Positions 1 to 11,979 of a stretch of 64,000 bases of DNA are shown here, in pieces. Every line of letters begins with the position of its first letter. The stretch's first letter is position 1. Below the pieces are notes generated by a model. It was not told the origin of the DNA. It was given only the letters and a program-made list of their open reading frames with translations, and ran no database searches. The stretch comes from Eucriotettix oculatus (taxonomy: Eukaryota > Arthropoda > Insecta > Orthoptera > Tetrigidae): positions 26,579,145-26,643,144 of the forward strand of contig CM067379.1 of NCBI GenBank assembly GCA_034510155.1. The letters run 5' to 3'. The position numbers and the translations under genes are program-made.

Positions 1-724
1 ATCCAGTAGCTTACGGTTCTCATGGCCATTTCCATATGTAACTTTTATAAAACATATTTTACAGTACCTTTTGATCATTAATAAATCCAATATGAGTGTT
101 TATTTACAAGTATGGACATTATAAAGAAATGCGTGCAATCTGTGTAATGAAAGAAGGCCGTACGATTGCTTGTATTTCTGTCTTCCTCGCATATATCCAA
201 ATCCTTGTAGGAAATTGCAACAAAACTTGGTACACATATTCCTCGAAACCCGGAGAATAACACTGTGGAAGATTAATACAAACATGTACGTAATAATAGT
301 TTTTCACCGTGAGAAAGTCTGTGACGTGAAGGAGACGGAATGCAAGGTAATTCGCCATATTTTTGCTGATCTTACATTTGAACAATTATAATCAGAAATA
401 CGAACACCAGGGACGCATGTTATTAAAATATTATACGAAAGATTTTTTTAAAGTTAAAATACTTATATTTACTACAATACAGCCGAATTATTTCCCCCAA
501 CACGAACTGGATTTAAGGTGGTATGTTATCAAAGCCAAATATTGAAGAAATGAGAATTATTGAGAATGTTAGGTTGTGGGTGATGTTTTAATTTTTGAGT
601 ATTTGTGTAAAGTTGCAGAGACTGATGAAATTATTTCAAGTAAGTATATGGGGCTAGTAGAAATAAGCACCTGGGGAATGCCGGGCACCCAGGTGGTTTA
701 TAATGAAATTGAGGACTTCATATG
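1..724. other. Intergenic, no gene seen
   Basis: All frames are short and AT-rich with no recognisable domain. The stretch around 150-330 (a 'cttggtacacatatt' phrase) has the style of a dispersed arthropod repeat, but I found no second clear copy of that part in the window. Confidence 0.5.
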
Positions 725-1505
725 CTATTATTGTGGTATTCGTTCCTAAGACTGGTCTGAGGTAATCCTCCATACTAACCTTTCTTGCGCAAGCCTTTTC
801 ATTTAACCATAACTATCACATCACTCACCCTCTGCTTAACGTTTTCCATCCATGGCATCCCTCTTCTGTTCTTACCCCACACACTTCCCTCTAATGATAA
901 TTTTACAAGAACCTATCCCTTTTCTTGGTCAACGTCCTCCATATTGTTCGCTCTTCCCCTATTTGGTTTAGAACTTCCTCATTAGTGAATCTATACACTC
1001 ATCTCATTCTCCTATAGCACTACATTTCAAAGGCTTCTATTATTTTATTTTCCGCAACTCCTACCGTCCACGTTTCGCACCCATATAACGCCACACTCCA
1101 CACGAACATTTTTAGCAACGGTTTTCTAATATTCACACTTATATTACCCGTAAGTAAATTCCGCTTTTTCGTGAAAACCTTCCTTGCCTGTGCTATCTAC
1201 TCTAGTTATTACGCTTCCAAAGTAGCAGAATTCTTTAACTTCCGTCAAAATATCCCTTCCCAATCTAACACCATTTGTTATTCCACTGTTTCACATACTA
1301 AACTCCCTTACCTTGGTTTTCCCTCTGTTAATCTTCATATTGAACTATTTCTCCAGGACCCCGTGCATGCCATTTATTATGGTTATTACTACATCGGCAA
1401 AGCGTAGGGTTTTTATTTCTTCTCCTTGGAGTATCTTTCCTTTCCAATATTCCATTTTAACTTTCTTCATCGCCTGTTCTCTATGTAACTTGGACTCAAT
1501 ATAAT
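725..1505 (-). mobile_element. Decayed RTE-like LINE, 3' half
   Basis: Read on the minus strand, this has the C-terminal part of a non-LTR reverse transcriptase, broken by stops and frameshifts. Around 1360-1410 an 'LRFAD'-like stretch is the eroded FADD box. A 'MKINRGKTKV'-like segment follows, and the end near 725-790 reads 'KACARKVSMEDYLRPVLG'. The 3' terminus shares the phrase 'cttaggactgaatacc' (in diverged form) with the copies ending near 27075, 41550 and 51470, so all four belong to one family. The 5' half is missing, as is common for LINEs. Confidence 0.75.
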
Positions 1506-2584
1506 TTTGGATTACTTATTGAGTATTGCTAAGTCTTTAAAAATAAAGCTTGATATTATGTTGAAAAATTCAACTTGATCGTGGTTCAAGCCTGAATGAA
1601 TGACAATGTATGAGAATAAATTTTATGAAAGGTTTTCATAATTATAAAATTATACACTTGTCGTTATCAGAGCTAATGTAATTGTTTATGTCGAGTGTAG
1701 AGTGTGTGCAAATGTGATTGTCTGCATAGACGGATTTCACCGTCGGAAGTGCTCTGGTTACTCATCCGGCAGGACAATGACCAGCGTTAATGGTCGTCCA
1801 TCTTGGTCGGAATCTACCTGCGATGAATTCTATCTAACGGGAGTGTCGTCACTCGTTATCAGGAATATTTCCGGGAGCTATAAAGTGTTGAGTTGCAGCA
1901 GTAGTTGTTAAGGCAACTGTTCCGAACAACTCATTTACGATGGCGATGCGATACAATAGCCGACGAGGATGACTTATTGTAGCACTTCGCCTCATAAATG
2001 GCGTTTCTTCGTAACCCTGCAACGCGGCGAATTTGCTATAAATCGCAGTATATGCGAGACACATGTATAAAATGGCCTCCGTAAATTGAATTAGAATGCC
2101 AGCCGCAAGATTTACAGCCGCGAGGGGGAGAACCAACTTGCCACTTTACGGATGGTCTGTTCCACCAATCACTTCTTCGTTACTCTTGCCCAGAGTCTAT
2201 TTAAACACCGTTGATGAACCTAACAATAATCACCTAGTAAGACGGTGAAGCGTCTTCGTAGAAGGAACTGAGACTTTAAATCACCACCAAGGGCTTTTAT
2301 AATTTTTGATAATTGTTTCTCAGTTCTAATTCATTTTTTTTAAATTTAAAAAAGAATAGAAACATCAACCCTGTTTTCTTAACGTCACACATGAAATAAT
2401 GTTTCCATTAGTTAAACTACTGTTCTAAACAGTTGCACCTCGACAGATTTTTACATTTATGCACTCTACATCACCCCTCAATGAACTATTTCTACGAGGA
2501 AAATTACGTAAGATTTTAATAGTACTACACGAGCTACAGTGTTGCTAACACTCCAAGACCCGTAATATACTGCATTTCTAACTG
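1506..2584. other. Intergenic, one long minus-strand open frame
   Basis: A 95-codon minus-strand frame spans 1849-2136. It is GC-richer than its surroundings but matches no family I know and has no convincing splice or start context. Around 1735-1830 the phrase 'gttactcatccggcaggac' resembles 8465-8485, which suggests a shared SINE-like repeat. No gene is called. Confidence 0.45.
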
Positions 2585-2975
2585 TTTACCCAATCTGTGA
2601 TAAGGAATAAATTCTAAAAATTAAATTGGCAGTAATTCCTAACACGAAAGTATTTTTACAACGTAAGTATTTTTAATAAAGTATATTAATTTTAGAAAGA
2701 AGCCGCGCATTATTATTTATTGTATGCACGATCGTAAGGTAATTTTCCCAGAATTACGAAAATCTTAGAAATACCGCCACTTAATTTTTTTTCTTTTAAA
2801 TAATCACAAAAAGTCAATAAACAGTAACCTTTTTGATGCCTCCGTCAAAAACATTTAAAAACGTTTCTTGAGGAGGCCGCCGCTGTGTCAGCACGCACAC
2901 TCCGCCCGCTGCTGGTTTCTTTGTAGCGCATATAATTATTAGTTCTTGGACGGGACGAGCAGAGGGAATTATTTA
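2585..2975 (+). repeat. Dispersed repeat, copy 1 (partner at 59.7 kb)
   Basis: This matches 59700-60085 in the same orientation. Shared landmarks in order are 'gtaatatactgcatttcta' (just upstream), 'ttaattttagaaagaagcc', 'aattttccc', 'ccgtcaaaaacattt', 'tttctttgtagc', 'catataatt' and 'gttcttggacggg'. The spacing between landmarks is similar and there is no coding frame. The family is unidentified. Confidence 0.7.
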
Positions 2976-3234
2976 AAGGAAAGACTGAGCGTGATCATTT
3001 ACCAGTTTCTTAAAACCAAGAAACAAATCATTCTTCCGCTATTAAATAATGTGCCGTAATAAGCCACCACTATTTGTGATAAACAAATTCTATACATGGT
3101 ATTTTCAAATTTGTAAAGATTTTTAAGCAATTATTTAGTGGATGAATATGGCTAAATTATCGGCCAACAATTCCTTGATTTTAAATCGTATGTTGAAAAA
3201 GTAATGGAGTGTTAAATTAATTTATATATAAAAT

Positions 3235-3470
3235 AGAAGTGTCTGTCTATCTGTCTCGAATAGGCTCCGAAACGGATCAACGGATTTCAATGAAAATATG
3301 AGGGTTTTAAAAAATGAGATTTCATTTAAATATTCGTGAATATTCAATTATCTATATATTTCAGAAGATATTAATTTAAATAAAAATGTTAATTCTACGG
3401 GAAGCTTTCTTGGAATTGCCGCGCGTGTAAACCAACTGCGAGTTAAAAGTCCTGTATCATCCATCCCACT
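3235..3470 (+). repeat. Dispersed repeat, inverted relative to 57.9-58.5 kb
   Basis: It starts with 'gtctgtctatctgtctcg' and 'ccgaaacggatcaacggatt', a phrase style common in arthropod interspersed repeats. It ends with 'accaactgcgagttaaaag'. The reverse complement of the end ('aactcgcagttggtt') occurs at 57905 and 58155, and the 'gggaagctttcttgg' part recurs inverted near 58400. There is no open frame. The element class is unknown. Confidence 0.6.
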
Positions 3471-4353
3471 TACTATCTATCGTTGGAGCAGGCTGAGAAA
3501 AAAAATTAACTTCTTTGGATCGTCGATATGATGTATTCATAAATTGGTTTTATTTCTTGCGTCAGGTAAATTTTAAAATTTAGTAATTGCTAATATGAAA
3601 TCTCCTTTAATATACGATTTAAGTAAAAAATTTAACCAATAAATGGGGGAAAATTTTTATTGTTAGAATACTGAAAATGTATTTATTCCTGCAATTGTAC
3701 CGGGGGTATTTTGGACTTTCTCGAGATACTGGGAGTATATTTGAAGTTCATATTGTGATGTTTTCAATGTCGGTTTAGTTATGTGTTGACCAATAATTTA
3801 ATAATGTACAGGATAATACCTGGGAAACACCGGCTAGTAATACATAAATAAAAAATTCAAAAATCAGGCATATTAGCTTATAACCCGTGACGAATACCTA
3901 CCATAATATTAGCTTAATCGCCAAATTACAAGGAGCTCTAGAAATTTTCTAAGCTAAAATAATGATTATTTATCACTCGTTTCTAAGCACGAATCGGAAC
4001 AGAGGCGTCTATTTACATTACATAGTTTTCTCATTTTTTAAATTATGTTTGTGAAGTAGAGGGCGGAGTGTATCAATTTTTTTGTTACTAATTATACCAC
4101 AAATTAGCAGTCCCAAATGAGTAAACACTTATTTTTATCTGTAATTGTGCTATTTTGTAGGGCGAATTATATACTTATATATTATATAGCTTTTATAGTA
4201 TACTTTGGCAGGCTGTATTATTTCCTGTAGTTCACAATCATACACTCTAGTTAAGGATACAAATACGTACTTTTATTATACAGAATATTTTAGTTCAGGA
4301 CCTATATTCTTATCATATAAAGCTAAAGTGACAATTAAAAAAAATCAACAACA

Positions 4354-4389
4354 GCGACGTTTCGTCCACATACTTGGGATTTCATCAGG
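4354..4389 (-). ncRNA. Hammerhead-ribozyme-like motif, intact core
   Basis: On the minus strand the order is CCTGATGA, a short stem II (ATCC paired with GGA), then GAAAC followed by GTCGC. Both invariant blocks of the hammerhead core (CUGANGA and GAAA) are present. This looks like the ribozyme part of a small retroelement, not a stand-alone gene. Stem III and the cleavage site cannot be fixed by eye, so activity is not claimed. Confidence 0.55.
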
Positions 4390-5550
4390 TAAAGAAGAGA
4401 CAAAATTATTTCAGGTTTTATAATTTTTTAATGTGTGCGTTATAAAAATGTAGAGGTCCAAATATAAAATTTTGCGTCACGGACTGCATCCGCTGAACCG
4501 AAATGTCACAAATCTTATAATTGAACCTCTCCTTTTTATAAAGACATACGTGTACTTGCACACATTAAAGAATTATAAAACCTGAAAAAAATTGTTTGTC
4601 TCCTCTTTCCCTGATTAATTTCCAAATTTATGGGCAACGGAGCGTTGTTGTAGTTGACTACCTGAGAAGCGTTACACGTGGAACATGTGCAAGGGCGTGT
4701 AAGAATGAATAAGCCGCAACTTCCCCAGTACGCTTTAGTAGAGAGAACACTTGGAGTGCTTTGCCTAATTAATAAGGCTTGAAATTGCACGTTGTCTGTT
4801 CAGAATGCCGTTACAATGTGGAGAATGCAATAATAGACTAGGAAAAGATCTGACCTGCTCTGATTGCGGAAATTATAATTACATGAACGACCTTTTCTTA
4901 ACATTCCCCGTTACGCTGGCTTCTTTCCTCACATCTCCCCTCTCCAGCGATATTATTCTCTAGACACGACAAAATGTTGCAGTTAAAATATATTGAATGA
5001 TTTTACAGGAAGCTCAAATCTGTAACACTTGGGTTTCAAAACTATTATCAGTAATTCCAGTCTGTAATATAGGTCAACATTTTTTTTGTGTTGGAAATAC
5101 AAACTGTCATACATCGTGTCACGGTTTTCTTAGACTTATTTGCGTGTACGGTGACCAGATTGCAAGAGTGAGGATTTTGATTGGGACGATTTGTAGGCAA
5201 GGAAGACGCCGCGGATTCATCTGAGACTTCATTCCGGTCAGTGGCCCACTGCAGCAATATTAAATATTTACACGGAAGCTGGAGATGAGTTATGCGCCTC
5301 GTTGGTCTCTGCGGCTGTTAATGAATATTCATGGCGCTGCTCTTCCCAGGAGTCTCACGTCGTAACTGAGTTAAGGGTCCAATAGCTGATGATCCGTGAC
5401 CAGGTTCTGAATCACACGGTCGTTTAGTTGGCCGTTGCATTAGCTACGCGTCATGTGTGGCAAGGAAAAATTACTTCCGTCCGTTGCGGTAAACAACTTC
5501 GGAATCCAATATCTTTAACCTAAATTATATGAAAATCGTCGAGGTAGTTT

Positions 5551-5602
5551 GAGGAGAGAGATAGGTGGTGAGAAAGGGAGAGAGGGGGGAGAGAGAGACA
5601 CG
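5551..5602 (+). repeat. GA-rich simple repeat
   Basis: A purine tract of imperfect 'gaga' and 'ggga' units, with no other content. Confidence 0.85.
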
Positions 5603-6194
5603 TTTTCAACTCAGATAAATGCGTTATAACTACCGTCATCCTGAAATTATATTTGCGTTATTCATTTATATCTCACTTCTCTTCTAATATTTGGAGACAA
5701 AAGTGTCAAAGACGTTGAGTTAATTTCGTAAATTTAGGATACAAAACCACGAGGGCGTTGTAGGATAACCAGGAGAACATTTACGCGGTTCCTTCACGAA
5801 TTACACACACCTCACAGTCAAAGGAGAAGCCAAAGTTGGACAGGAAACTGGATTTTGACTAAAATAAGTCTATGTTTAATGTACATACACGTGTAAAGAT
5901 GCTCTAGTAATGCAGTTGATGAAAGGGACCGATATTAATAAATTGCTTGACTTCAAAAGCTCTCAAGTAATTTTTGTAATAGACTAGCGACTGCAGCTGG
6001 GCTGTTCCAGTAGCAGGTAGTAGTGTTGCCTGCCTTGCCCCGAGGACTAGGAAAGGCCCAATTCACGCCGTTTTACTCGACAAGCAGTAAATTGTTCCAT
6101 TTGCTTCTTTGGATAGAAATAAAGAAAGAGTAAAGTTTCGAAAGGTGTTTAGGAAACTGGGAAAAAGGGATAAAAATGGTAAAAACTGAATATG

Positions 6195-6460
6195 TTTCAT
6201 GAAGAGTCAATGATAAGAGATCCGTCGAGACAACAGTTTTAAAGCGAAAGGCAAACTGGATCGGACACATCCTGAGCAGATATTGTTTACACCATGACGT
6301 CATCGAGGACCAAATACATAGAGATCATCGTGCAAGAAGAAGAGTGCAGCTTCTCGACAATTCGTAGAAAAATATTGGGCGGTGAAGGAAGATTCAAAAG
6401 ACAGGGGAAGGTCGAGAAACGAAATTACAGAACAAGTCCAAGGACCAGACAGTATATATA
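6195..6460 (+). mobile_element. LINE C-terminal fragment
   Basis: The plus strand reads 'KRKANWIGHILSRYCLHHDV' followed by 'IEDQIHRDHRARRRVQLLDN'. This is the conserved tail ('WIGHILRR..LLxxVIEG') seen after the reverse transcriptase domain of many insect non-LTR elements. Stops and frame changes follow at once. It differs from the family at 725-1505 and is a short dead copy. Confidence 0.7.
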
Positions 6461-8394
6461 CACCATTCCCCAATATCTCTTTTCAGTGATATTTCTATCG
6501 TATTTCAACTATAGATACACCTTTTTGGGCGCCAGCAGTTTGTTGTTGTATATATATACATATATATCTCTGGGAAAATTGTAACTCCGCTAAACGTCAT
6601 TATACGTCACTTTTACACTTTTACTCAAATCTCAGGGGTCACGAAAAATCACATTCGGGAAGTGGGACACGTCAAAGAAAACTATTTCTACTATTAATGA
6701 ACGTAGACTTTCCCGTTGGATAATTCGGATGAAATCTTCACGGTTGGTTAACCGTGAAGTTTTTATCCGTATTTCTACTATTCTCTTTAGATAAATATTA
6801 ATATTCAATTTCAACTTACTTGATATTCGTCCTAATAGTTTCTTAGCAACCACCTCGCGCCTTATAAACTCAATTATCAAATAATTATTTAAATTCTCTA
6901 CGATTTCAATTTTTCAAATGCTATATATAAACTCATTCAGCGACAAATTGAATTTATTCAATAAATGAAACATAAACATTTAATATGCGTTTAAACAAAC
7001 ATCGTGTCTCGCCTTCAGTGACTCTCCTGTAATGCTCCAAAGATCACCAAACAATCTCTTCTTATTCTTGTTCTTCCTTTCAAATGCTACTTCGTTCACA
7101 ACGACTATTAGAAGTATACCTGTATGATAACAATTAATGAAATTATTTGATTCATGAAGATTCCCAGATTTATAAACTCAGTTGCTGCAACAATCACGAT
7201 CAGCGAAAAAGCTTCCAGCCTCACTACAAATTTTGTAAGAATCAGAGCCAGGGAAATTTTATGGTAGCAGGTTTGAATTTTCGTTATCCACAACTATTTA
7301 CTCGAATGTAAAATTTCAGACTTTAAAAAATATATATATTTAAGGCAATGTATATGAGTGGCTAAGTACTTGAAGACAAGGAAAATAATGATCCTGTTTT
7401 GTGGCTACCGGTTTGACGGGACACTTTCTTGAGGAGATGTACGACGTAAGCATAAGGCCTTCTTTCCCCCATCAACATTCGTCAGCAGCTACGAAATTTC
7501 AGTGCGTTGGTTTCGGCTTTAAATCAACTAACAGCGCGCGCGCTCTTCCGGATTCGTCCGTAGGCTACTTTCGACTGTCTCGCCATACGTTTTTCCTACT
7601 TCTCCATTTACTTGAAGTAGCTTGAACTTTAACTCGTACTAAGAACAATTTCATCGTAAGTTGCTTTTTCATTATTAACTTTTGGCCTTTTGATGAATCT
7701 GCCGCATCGTATTGTCTCCCAACGTGGGGTCACTTCTTCCGCAATATGTTGAATTAATGATAATATTGAGTGAATCAATAATTTCGCTGCCACCTAAAAG
7801 GGACTCGTAAAGTTGAGACGGCAAAGATCGTGTCTTTCCACGCAAAATAACCGCCGATGGACTCAAAATGTAACACCAACCAAAGTCATGAACTCGTCCT
7901 CCTGAGATCCAGTTCTGTAAGTACGAAGGAAGTGTAACGTAAGGTGCGGGAAACGACGATGTTCCAGTGAAAGTGATGAATGTTACAGGGAATCGTTGGT
8001 AGAAACCTGTGTTGGTGTTGAATGTGTGTTGACTTTCGCGTTGGCTATCTCATCCTCCCATCACGGTCCCTAATAGGCTGTATTTCTAGGAGAAACGCAT
8101 TCACTCTGTCTCTCAGTCCAATTGAAAAGACCCACCAGAGGATTTCCTCCATTAATTATTTGCCAAGCGAACTCTTGGACGATGTCAGCTGCTTGATGCA
8201 CGTTTAATCATCCAGAAATTGCACATGTTACGAAATTGATGACGATTATAGTCTCTTAATTTTTTCTTCTTCCATTTTCTCATTTTGCAACTACACCTTG
8301 AGAGTAGGAGGGCCGTTGGTTTCGACGTTAATCTGTCTCACCAACCACACACATTTCAGTTACTAAGACTATATTTTTCTGATCATGAAATCAC
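6461..8394. other. Intergenic, no gene seen
   Basis: AT-rich with short frames. A GC-richer island at about 7400-7620 has 'gcgcgcgcg' but no recognisable protein, RNA or splice pattern. Confidence 0.45.
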
Positions 8395-8520
8395 TTGACG
8401 ACCTTCATGGTCTGGTGGCAACAAGAGTCCTTGGGTTCGGTTCCCACAACATGTAAGGTGGGTCAGTTACTCGTCCGTCAGGATGTGATAATGGCCACAT
8501 CACTCCCTTCTCCTTTTTAT
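8395..8520 (+). repeat. Possible tRNA-derived SINE head
   Basis: 'tggtctggtgg' resembles a pol III A box and 'gggttcggttccc' a B box, about 35 bases apart. The tail phrase 'gttactcgtccgtcagga' recurs at about 1755. Only two poor copies are visible, so this is tentative. Confidence 0.4.
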
Positions 8521-8819
8521 TTTAAACTAACTTTGGTATCGAATATTTTGCTGATGAAAATTGATTTTGTGTTCGGGCACAGTGAGTGACCTCTGGTTCC
8601 TTGTCGGGAAAGTATTTATGACAGAAAATATCCTACACACAACTAAGACATTTCCCTTCTGAGACCTCTTCTACTATAACAATTTTAATAATTTTGTGGA
8701 CAGTCCTTGCTTCCATTAGTAGGTTTGGCATGAGTAAAATTTAGAGGTAAGTTGTAACCGAAATTAGTATCAGTACTCGTTCATGGAATCCCAGAACACT
8801 TTTTTAAAAACCCCAGTTT

Positions 8820-9480
8820 AATGACGTGTAGGGCAAAAGCCCTATATTCGACGATATACGTCTGTTTCGAAGTAATTTACATTTTGAAATTGAGAATATT
8901 TATATTTAGAGTAAAAGATCCTGGTTCTTATGAACTTTGTGCACGTCAGCGAGATTATTTTTTAAAAAATTGATAGCACAAGTTGTTCTCTTAAACTAAC
9001 AATCTGTTATTAAACCGTTAAACTCTTTGGTCTGATCAGTTTGTAATTTAATTTTAAGAAACATCAATCAGAGATAAACATAGAATATTTGTATTATCTG
9101 TATTATCGTTCGGCATTAAATCGCATTTCAGTGGAATTCTAAGAGCAAAGGATTATGAGGCTTTTATAATGTATCGAGTTATTAGATTCGGGTAAGTCAG
9201 CGATTTTATATTACAGGAGAGATTTACTCAATGGAACATGCAAATATATTAAACAGTTAAACTCTTTGTTGTGGTCTGTTAGTCATTTATTTTAACAAAA
9301 CTCACAAAGCACACACTTAATGTAAATCAGAGAAAAGTGAATCTCTGTAACCTTTCCAATAATAAAAAAATGAAGCAGTCGTTCGGTATTAAATTTCTTT
9401 GTTAAATAGAGGTGATATTTTTTAAATTTGAGGTTTATTGAGATTCTTAGGTTTAGAAAGTAAGAAGTGTCTATATATCT
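8820..9480 (+). repeat. Two diverged tandem copies of an AT-rich repeat
   Basis: The phrase 'ttaaaccgttaaactctttgg' in one copy (about 9013) and 'ttaaacagttaaactctttg' in the next (about 9252) are each followed about 90-130 bases later by 'tcgttcggcattaaat' and 'tcgttcggtattaaat'. Unit spacing is about 240 bases. An inverted relative lies at 11980-12480. A 153-codon minus-strand frame at 9292-9753 overlaps this repeat and is judged non-genic. Confidence 0.55.
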
Positions 9481-9860
9481 TGTAGTATGACTACAAAGAT
9501 AAGAAATAAACATCTCCGCCAATGTACGAGGAAGAAGGATTATCATCTTTGGGTGTGGAGAAGTGTCATCGCTGAGGGACCGTCTTGTTAGTTTAGAGAT
9601 GTAATATGACATTGACATTTGAGAAATCTGCTTTCTAGAGGAGAGGATACTGTAGTGGTCCTGCATACTGTTTGATTTCATATAATTGTCAAAGAAATTG
9701 GATTGGTACATTTGATGTGTGAGGTAATGTAAAGGAAAGGTTCGCTTTTTCAATATATATTGTTAAAAGCTATGTAAATTTTATTTCTTTTTAGATTTAA
9801 TAAATAATTAAATTGTAAGGCACGTTTTTCAACACTGAAAGAACGAGTAGGAATTTTAAT

Positions 9861-10105
9861 AAGCCTCATTGTCTGTAATTTTATTATTTTAGATATGAAA
9901 TATTACGACTTTCATCTTTCATTTCAGACTTCTTCACGTAAAAATTTAGCTGTACATGGAACCTCTCTCCATGACTCCTTCAGCCGAAATGGAGTGAGGT
10001 TCCATTTACAGCTAAATTTTTACCTGAAGAAGTCTCAAATGAGAGACGGAACGCCTTAATATTTCATATTTAAATCATAAAATTACTGACAAAGAGGCTA
10101 ATTAA
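9861..10105. mobile_element. Foldback element with hammerhead-like arms
   Basis: Two arms of about 105 bases are imperfect inverted copies that meet near 9985. The sequence 'gtaaaaatttagctgt' in the left arm has its reverse complement in the right arm. The right arm (10022-10053, plus) carries CTGAAGA, a 5-bp stem II (GTCTC/GAGAC) and GGAACG, one change from GAAAC. The left arm is the more degraded mirror copy. I read it as a head-to-head pair of one short hammerhead-bearing retroelement, possibly mobilised as a unit. Confidence 0.65.
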
Positions 10106-10799
10106 TCGTTTATTATATATTTAATTGTCAGAATAATTATTTAAGCAGAATTTTGTTTACCTGACTAATTATGAATCATTATGAAGCAATCAGCGTTTTG
10201 TTTCTCGTAACAATGAGCCGGACATATTTAAAGTAATTTTGAATTTGGGATAGGATTATTACAATCTGAATTGGAACTGAGGAAAGGATAAGATGAACCT
10301 TACTGTTGATCATTTACGTAAAATCTGTATTAAAATCATACTGAAATCTATAGTGAGCGATCACTATCAATTATAATCTGACCCAATTTCACGTCGTAAG
10401 GGTATAAAGCTAATATTTTATCGGTATTTAATCGCGTGGTTTTGCGGTGACTGTACCTCGGATGTCTCGAGCGTTGTAAATTTCAATCTAATGGCAGTCG
10501 AGAAGAAATCTCCGTAGGTGAAATTCCTCTAAATAACACGAGTGCTTTTTCCTACCATTGGTTTACGGTCCTTAGAATTCTACGCAGGACAAGGAAGGGG
10601 AGGAGGAAGGTAAAGAAAAGAAAAACTTCGCGTCCGTCGGCCTTTCTCACGGACTCTCGTAATGTTTGATTTTCACTCCGGGAAATATTTGGTCAGCTGG
10701 GCAACAGAGACAGTTTGATCGCTTTCCACGCTTCCGTCTACAAGGCTTTCAATTATTTGATAGCCTCGTGACACCTCGAACGTTCAACAACCTGCATTT
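10106..10799. other. Intergenic, no gene seen
   Basis: No frame, repeat or RNA signal that I can support. Confidence 0.45.
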
Positions 10800-11035
10800 T
10801 AGGTAAAATTATTTTATGTACATTTCAGCTGATTTTGAACAATCTTGTAGATCATTCCCTGCAACCCTTTCGCCATTCTTCTTTTTGGAACACAGCGTCT
10901 TCTCCCACGAATCTTTTTCTCATTGCTTCCTGGATGTCATCGTACCATTTTCTTCTAGGTCTTCCTCTTTTCCTTTATCCTGGCAGATCCCAATACCATA
11001 TTTCTAGTATTCTTGTGCCCGTACCAGTTTAACTA
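10800..11035 (-). mobile_element. LINE 3'-end fragment
   Basis: The minus strand reads 'RPRRKWYDDIQEAMRKRF', then 'VGEDAVFQKEEWRK', then a stop. The 'RGRPRxRWxDDI' pattern near the C-terminus of a LINE ORF2 fits well. No reverse transcriptase domain remains next to it. Confidence 0.6.
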
Positions 11036-11154
11036 CTTTTCTTGAATTGTCCCAGTTTTCCTTTCCTTCAGCCACATTTGTTCTATAATGCCCTCATTCC
11101 TTTTATGATCTAATAAAGTACATGCATTTCCAATGCGTCCAATTTCAGTTTTAA

Positions 11155-11700
11155 TCTTACAACCCTTTTTTGGGAAATGGAGGGGGTCAGGGTTAACGGG
11201 CTACATGAGGGTGATCCTGAAACTGGCAACTCTCCTTTAATAGCATAGGAAGGGAATTTAAAAGAGGGAAGTGGAGGGTAGAGCAAGGTAGTCAAGGGTT
11301 GACTAGGGTCACCGGGCTATAGTCTAAGGATACTAACCGGTGATTCACCTAAAAGAGATGCAGGGAAAAGCCTAGAAAACCTGCTATGGTGGGGCTATTG
11401 GGTACTATTCTCACGCCCTTCCGAATGACAAGAGACGAGTTTGTTGTGGGGTTGCAGCATTCCTTTCTCCGTGTTCCACAAGTTTTAGGAGGCATTTGGC
11501 CGCCCGATCCAATAGGATCAGCGGGCAACTCTTACCGTATGCCCAAGGTCTTCGACCCCAGTACATACAGCTTCCAATGTGAGAACTAGAAAAAATTGAG
11601 ACACTACAAGGCATTCCCAACGCTGTCACGTGAGCCACGAAGCCAATCTGGGAAGAAATACCTCCCACAGGCATCTCTCGTACCCTCGTAAAACTCATAA
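11155..11700 (-). repeat. R1 dispersed repeat
   Basis: One of five R1 copies in the window (others at 16510, 17465, 28895 and 62250). Landmarks in this orientation: 'ctttaatagcataggaag', 'gttgactagggtcacc', 'gattcacctaaaagagatgc', 'tcacgcccttccga', 'tttgttgtggggttgcagc', 'ccaataggatcagcggg' and 'cttaccgtatgcccaaggtc'. The repeat is GC-richer than its surroundings. It has open stretches in several frames but no recognised domain. I cannot assign a transposon class. Confidence 0.8.
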
Positions 11701-11979
11701 ACTCGCCTCGGTAAAATTAACTTCAATTAATAAAAATAACTGACAGCAAAGATAATTTTTTTTGTAAATGACCCACAATACGATTTGGCAAACATCAATC
11801 CACGTCTTTTTCAGTCTCCTTTTCTTTCTCCTTCACGTCTCTTCGATTCAGACCAATAACTACTTCTTATTTAACTCAGGGAATTTTAAAAAACTCAAAT
11901 TATGAAACGTCCTCTGCGTTACTGGGATAAAATTAAGTGCCTAACGGCTACTTACATTTTTTGAGTGTCACGGATTACA

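Larger units (their letters stand above)
3471..6194. other. Intergenic, no gene seen
   Basis: Only short frames are present. At 5320-5331 there is a perfect 12-base palindrome 'atgaatattcat' inside a somewhat GC-richer stretch (5270-5510), which could be a regulatory element but is unproven. A hammerhead-like motif (4354-4389) and a GA-rich tract (5551-5602) are listed separately. Confidence 0.45.

Noticed and set aside
5381..5400. Isolated 'gctgatgatccgtgacc' as a hammerhead core
   Set aside because: No GAAAC follows at the right distance, so this is a chance CTGATGA.
9292..9753. 153-codon minus-strand open frame
   Set aside because: It overlaps a diverged AT-rich repeat, has no domain, and its composition follows local base content.
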